Shown here one piece after another: positions 61,448 to 64,000 of a DNA stretch of 64,000 nucleotides. The first letter of the stretch is position 1. The number at the start of each line of letters is the position of its first letter. A program made the translations under genes and the position numbers. The DNA lies in NCBI GenBank assembly GCA_963930185.1, contig CAWVLT010000025.1:1-64000 (forward strand). Direction: 5' to 3'. The notes under the pieces are model-generated. The model had not been told where the DNA came from. It saw only the letters and a list, made by a program, of their open reading frames with translations, and ran no database searches. The DNA comes from JAGZEG01 sp963930185 (lineage in GTDB: Bacteria > Actinomycetota > Coriobacteriia > Coriobacteriales > UMGS124).

Positions 61448-62285
61448 CGGGCAGGCAACAGGCGCAAGGCCACAGGGGAAAGACGAGGCCGCGCGCTCGA
61501 GGAGGGCCAGGCTACCAAGGACCGTCAGGAAGATCGCGGGCTACGCCTTCGCCGTGGCGGTGCTGCTGCTGGGCTGGCACCTCACCGCGCTGGTCGTCGA
61601 TTCGCCGGCGCTGCCCACGCCCCTGGCGACCATCCCCGTCTTTCTGGAATTCGCCCCCGACCTGCTGCCCCAGTTCTGGGTAAGCCTCTACCGCATCGTG
61701 GCCGCGCTCGCCATCGCCTGCGTGCTGGCCGCGCCGCTGGGCCTTGCACTGGGGCGGCTGCGGCGGCTCGACGCGTGGGTGGCCCCCGTGCTGTACCTGG
61801 CCTACCCCATCCCCAAGATCGTGCTGCTGCCGGTGTTGCTCGTGCTGTTCGGCCTGGGTGACGGCCCCAAGGTCGCGCTCATCGCCCTCACGCTGTTCTT
61901 CCAGATCCTCGTGAGCATGCGCGACGCCACGCGGCTCGTGCCCGAGGAGGCCATTCTGTCGGCGCGCAGCCTGGGAGCGGGGCGCTGGGGACTCTATCGG
62001 CACGTGATACTGCCCGCCGTGCTGCCCGAGCTGTTCACGGCCCTGCGCGTGGGGTCGGGCATCGCGGTGGCCATCCTGTTTCTGGCCGAGGCCATCGCGG
62101 GCTCCACGGGCCTGGGCTACTTCATCGTGGACGCCTGGGGCATGATCGACTACCCGCGCATGTTCGCCGGGATCATCGCCATGGCCATCCTGGGCGTGCT
62201 GATCTACGAGGCGCTCGAGATCGCCGAGACGCGCCTCACGCGCTGGCGCAGGGCCGGGCGCAGGAGCTCTCGAGATACGCGATGA
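61434..62285 (+). CDS. ABC transporter permease, nitrate/sulfonate/taurine type
   Basis: 283 residues with about six hydrophobic segments and the EAA-type loop ARSLGAGRWGLYRHVILPAV that contacts the ATPase. ATG 61434 has GGAGG nine bases upstream; a GTG at 61425 is in frame. Its last 50 bases overlap the 3' end of the minus-strand LOG gene. The matching binding protein is encoded beyond that gene on the other strand. Confidence 0.88.
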   Translation: MSETSGQATGARPQGKDEAARSRRARLPRTVRKIAGYAFAVAVLLLGWHLTALVVDSPALPTPLATIPVFLEFAPDLLPQFWVSLYRIVAALAIACVLAAPLGLALGRLRRLDAWVAPVLYLAYPIPKIVLLPVLLVLFGLGDGPKVALIALTLFFQILVSMRDATRLVPEEAILSARSLGAGRWGLYRHVILPAVLPELFTALRVGSGIAVAILFLAEAIAGSTGLGYFIVDAWGMIDYPRMFAGIIAMAILGVLIYEALEIAETRLTRWRRAGRRSSRDTR

Positions 62286-62880
62286 GCTCATCTGCCGTCG
62301 AGAAGCTCGCGCACATGGCGAGCGAGCCGGAACCCATGAACCCATCGGCCGCCATGCGCCGATGCAGCTCGACGAGTGGCGCGTAGAACCCGTCCACGTC
62401 GAGCAGGGCGACGGGCCGGATGCGCGGAGCTACGCGGGGGCTGCCCGCACCGGCCTTGCCAGTGCCGGCGCCGCACTCACCCGCCCCGTCGTCGGGACGC
62501 CCGGCGCCAGCGAGCTTCTCGGCCGCCAGAACCTCGTAGAGCTCGTCGAGCGTGCCATACGAGCCGGGCAGCGCCACGAAGGCGTCTGCCAGCCGCATCA
62601 TCTCCACCTTGCGCTGCGAGAGCCCCCGCGCCTCGACCAGCTCGTCACAGGGAAAGGAGACGCGACCGGGCAGGTCGCCCTCGCGGGCCGGCAGGACGCC
62701 GGTCACCCGTGCGCCGGCGCGCTTTGCGCCAAACGCCACCGCGCCCATCAGGCCGTCGTCGTAGCCGCCGAACACCAGCTCGTGGCCATGCGCGCCGATG
62801 AGCGTGCCCAGGTGTATGGCGGCGTCGACGTAAGCGTCGGGCAGCCCCTCGGCCGACGAGCAGAACACGCAGATCCTCAT
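62236..62880 (-). CDS. LOG-family protein (TIGR00730 type)
   Basis: 214 residues. CVFCSSAEG and FGGYDDGLMGAVAFGA belong to the LOG/lysine-decarboxylase-like Rossmann family, which hydrolyses nucleoside 5'-monophosphates to base and ribose phosphate. The usual PGGxGTxxE motif appears as PGSYGTLDEL, so one Gly is replaced; the catalytic Glu is kept as the second Glu in DELYE at best. An insertion rich in Gly and Ala follows AAEKLAG. ATG 62880 has GGAGG eight bases upstream. It sits between the ABC permease and its binding-protein gene. Confidence 0.75.
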   Translation of the reverse strand: MRICVFCSSAEGLPDAYVDAAIHLGTLIGAHGHELVFGGYDDGLMGAVAFGAKRAGARVTGVLPAREGDLPGRVSFPCDELVEARGLSQRKVEMMRLADAFVALPGSYGTLDELYEVLAAEKLAGAGRPDDGAGECGAGTGKAGAGSPRVAPRIRPVALLDVDGFYAPLVELHRRMAADGFMGSGSLAMCASFSTADELIAYLESSCARPCASA

Positions 62881-62970
62881 GGGAACGACCTCCTTGATCG
62901 GCAGACGCAGCAACCAGCGAACATGGCGGGCGCTTGACCGGGCGACGCTTGGCCAAACGCCGGGAGAACC

Positions 62971-63999
62971 TTACTCGGAAACGTAGGCGCCTGCCTGCTC
63001 GTCAAAGGTGAGCGGGGCAGACAGGTAGCCCTTCTCGCTCATCCAGTCCAGGATGGGCTGGATCATCTGCGAGGTGGCGCGGGCTCCCACCGGATAGGTC
63101 GACACAGGATAGTCCTGCGCCAACACCTCGGGCAGGCTCGCCTTCTCGACGAGCAGCTCGCGATACGACTCGGGATCGGCATTGATCGCCTCGGCGGCGC
63201 CATCCCACGCCTGCCTGACTGCCTCGACTGCCTGCGCGCCCTCGTCGGCGCCGGCGAACTCGGCACGCGCGATCATGACCGACTGCGAGAGGTTGTCGCC
63301 CGCCGTGTCGTCGACGAGCGTGACGCACCCGTTTGCCTCTCCCAGCGCCAGCATGCTCGCGGGCAACGCCGCCGCGTCAGTCTGGCCGGACTCCATCATC
63401 TGGTAGCGCACGGGGATCTTCTTGACCTCCTCCTTGACGACGTCACCCTCGCCCAGGCCCGCGGCCTCGAGCAGCCTGTCCATGACGTACTCGGGCAGCG
63501 TGTTGGAGCCCACGCCGATCGAGCGGCCGGCCAGCTGGGAGACCTCGGTGATGTCGGAGTCGGGCCCCACGGCAATGCCGAAGCGCCCCTCCTGCGGCGT
63601 CGCGCCCAAGGTGACCCACTCGAGCAGCACCTCGCAGCCGCCCACCGTGAGCGAGGCCGCCACCATCGGGTCGGTCATGGCCATGTCGATCTCGCCGGCG
63701 GTGATCGCCGTGGTGAGCTCCTGGGCACTCTGGAACGTGACGATCTGGACGTCCACGCCCGCCTCGGCGAACAGCCCCTCGTTCTGAGCGACCCAGCCGG
63801 GCAGGAAGTCCTCGGTCACCATCGTGCCGATGCGCGCGGCGAGACCCTCGCCGGGCGTGACCGACGAGTCGGCGCCGCCCTCCCCTACGGCCTGGCCGGT
63901 CGAACCGTCACCGTCCGCGCCCGAGCCGTCGCCCCCGCCGCAGCCGACCAGCCCCAGCGAGAGCACGCTGAGCATGCCCGCCCCCAGACCCGTGACCAT
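62971..63999 (-). CDS. ABC transporter substrate-binding lipoprotein, 5' end outside the window
   Basis: At least 342 residues. A lipobox-like LVGCGGG follows a hydrophobic stretch near the start, so it should be a lipoprotein, but the signal peptide is short and basic residues are lacking, so the true start probably lies beyond 64000. The domain is of the NMT1/SsuA-like type (GWVAQNEGLFAEAGVDVQIV, AITAGEIDMAMTDPM). It would feed the SsuB/TauB-like importer at 60659-62285. It is on the opposite strand from its partners and separated from them by the LOG gene. Confidence 0.85.
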   Translation of the reverse strand: MVTGLGAGMLSVLSLGLVGCGGGDGSGADGDGSTGQAVGEGGADSSVTPGEGLAARIGTMVTEDFLPGWVAQNEGLFAEAGVDVQIVTFQSAQELTTAITAGEIDMAMTDPMVAASLTVGGCEVLLEWVTLGATPQEGRFGIAVGPDSDITEVSQLAGRSIGVGSNTLPEYVMDRLLEAAGLGEGDVVKEEVKKIPVRYQMMESGQTDAAALPASMLALGEANGCVTLVDDTAGDNLSQSVMIARAEFAGADEGAQAVEAVRQAWDGAAEAINADPESYRELLVEKASLPEVLAQDYPVSTYPVGARATSQMIQPILDWMSEKGYLSAPLTFDEQAGAYVSE

Positions 64000-64000
64000 C

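Overview
The window reads as a chromosome segment from a high-GC, anaerobic actinobacterium of the class Coriobacteriia, most likely family Eggerthellaceae. This placement is inferred from gene content: several Tat-exported fumarate-reductase-like flavoproteins, each next to its own regulator, LuxR-type regulators with a multi-pass membrane domain, a hybrid-cluster protein with a CRP/FNR regulator, and a group II ECF vitamin transporter. No rRNA or tRNA gene was seen.

Layout. 138-3248: an exported FAD/FMN oxidoreductase and a LysR regulator. 3483-15157: a defence island of visibly lower GC, holding an Abi_2 remnant, an Mrr-type nuclease and a complete type I restriction-modification system (hsdR, hsdM). 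Its specificity genes are split, inverted and interleaved with a tyrosine recombinase around four copies of a 15-17 bp repeat. 15209-24241: two membrane LuxR regulators paired with an exported OYE-type Fe-S flavoenzyme and an exported FAD enzyme. Between them sits a candidate type III toxin-antitoxin locus bracketed by two 97-bp direct repeats. 24887-31697: a PPP-type phosphatase, the hcp/ferredoxin operon with a CRP/FNR-type operator and its probable regulator, an HIT gene interrupted by an in-frame TGA, and a BASS-family transporter. 31823-35416: promoter, FMN riboswitch, terminator, ribU, ecfA1, ecfA2, ecfT, a complete riboflavin uptake module. 35621-39643: a toxin-antitoxin remnant, an SDR enzyme, a tyrosine phosphatase, trmB and two decayed Rpn-type genes. 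39867-42873: a third exported flavoprotein with a divergent LysR. 43112-58072: mostly housekeeping genes (O-acetylhomoserine sulfhydrylase, YARHG protein, metallo-hydrolase, HipA-like kinase, YejK-type nucleoid protein, asd-lysC, DUF1653, recQ, an MFS carrier, a phospholipase-C-like protein, YbjQ). 58085-63999: a TDT carrier and a LysR plus ABC-importer cluster whose binding protein lies on the opposite strand and runs off the window.

The most unusual part is the type I system at 5603-15157. Two amino-half and two carboxy-half specificity segments are joined or separated at a repeat that encodes Thr-Asn-Asp-Tyr-Leu. A recombinase gene is translationally coupled to the one full-length hsdS, and an uncharacterised nuclease-like gene travels inside an invertible segment. 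The same regions carry several intergenic repeat families (97 bp, 27 bp, 24 bp and about 20 bp units) that no gene explains. All functions are read from sequence and family knowledge only; no database search was possible.
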